Assembly: GCA_963803125.1 (NCBI GenBank)
Contig: CAWDLR010000003.1
Coordinates: 1,054,001-1,118,000 of the forward strand
Length of the DNA: 64,000 nucleotides
Reading direction: 5' to 3'
DNA from: G963675935 sp963803125
GTDB taxonomy: Bacteria; Planctomycetota; Planctomycetia; Pirellulales; Thermoguttaceae
Positions within the stretch are counted from its first letter, which is position 1; each line of letters opens with the position of its first letter. A program made the position numbers and the translations under genes. The notes below the pieces were generated by a model. The model made no database searches. It was not told where the DNA came from and saw nothing but the letters and a program-made list of their open reading frames with translations. Of this stretch, positions 63,823 to 64,000 are shown piece after piece.

Positions 63823-64000
63823 ATGAATTCAACCAAGAGATTCGATGATGCGGTCGTAGCAGGTGGAGACTGCCCGTTGAAAATGGACCTTGACGGTGAG
63901 ATCGCCGCGATGGCCGGGGAGCGCATTCGCAGCGAGGCTCGAGGATGCAATCGACGCGGGGCGACGCGATTTGCCGAGCAAGATCTCGATGGGGCCCTCG
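63823..64000 (+). CDS. Possible start of a gene running off the window
   Basis: An open frame from MNSTKRFDDAVVAGGDCPLK continues to the end without a stop. It begins 25 bases after the giant gene. Composition is plausible, but it is too short to identify. Confidence 0.3.
   Translation, partial: MNSTKRFDDAVVAGGDCPLKMDLDGEIAAMAGERIRSEARGCNRRGATRFAEQDLDGAL

Overview
The window looks like a chromosomal stretch of a high-GC planctomycete, probably in the Pirellulales/Lacipirellulaceae neighbourhood (inferred). The signs are an LEALEDR-like planctomycete extracellular N-terminus on a giant secreted protein (57481-63797), PEP-CTERM plus dockerin-type proteins, a DUF1570-type metallopeptidase, an AbrB-like/RelE-like toxin-antitoxin pair of a type common in these bacteria, and very abundant intergenic palindromes. 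No rRNA or tRNA gene and no CRISPR array was recognised.

Layout. 0-1.3 kb: an RpoD-like sigma factor behind a 42-bp tandem repeat. 1.4-4.2 kb: a large secreted glycosidase-like protein whose paralogue sits at 53.8-57.0 kb. 4.6-6.8 kb: a GntR/YtrA-type regulator with a clear operator, followed by an overlapping ABC ATPase and permease. 6.9-10.0 kb: a proton-translocating NAD(P) transhydrogenase operon (pntA, pntA2, pntB). 10.3-15.5 kb: a ComM-like AAA+ ATPase followed by an accessory island with 116-bp tandem repeats, an IS4-like element, a ghost of a second comM 3' end, a possible GIY-YIG fragment, an orphan UPF0175 antitoxin and a transposase remnant. 15.6-24.9 kb: an exopolysaccharide/cell-surface block with GDP-mannose pyrophosphorylase, polysaccharide export lipoprotein, a hydroxyacyl-CoA dehydrogenase, a giant membrane-anchored TPR protein and a VanZ-like protein. 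25-27 kb: aroE-bioD and a small anchored protein. 27.6-36.4 kb: a GT87-type membrane glycosyltransferase, a PEP-CTERM/dockerin beta-solenoid protein, a toxin-antitoxin pair, a secreted MsrB-MsrA fusion, a 23-bp minisatellite, a lipoprotein and cardiolipin synthase. 36-49 kb: an LpxH-like phosphoesterase, two ABC-2 systems, DUF1570, a flippase-like UPF0104 protein, a GT2 glycosyltransferase, a large membrane protein and an MgtE-like transporter. 49-57 kb: a three-gene AbiEii-like operon, an RND/HlyD adaptor, an esterase and the second glycosidase-like protein. 57-64 kb: a ~2,100-residue secreted repeat protein.

The most striking theme is a set of at least ten families of dispersed palindromic elements. 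Three families have members lying in frame inside conserved genes: a 45-bp element in pntA, comM and the msrBA linker, an 83-bp element in an ABC ATPase, and a 70-bp element in a GT87 glycosyltransferase. The 45-bp element is open in all six reading frames in the comM copy. This resembles the Rickettsia palindromic elements, and I know of no equivalent described in planctomycetes. A 79-bp family occurs twice in opposite orientation with paired compensatory changes, and one copy supplies the start of a toxin gene. Two genes (comM, msrA) have diverged ghost copies of their 3' ends beyond an accessory insertion.

A caution: at least eight genes carry single-base frame breaks that look restorable from the other frame, twelve in all. 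This suggests uncorrected indels in the assembly at least as much as real pseudogenes. All functional calls come from reading motifs by eye; no database was searched.
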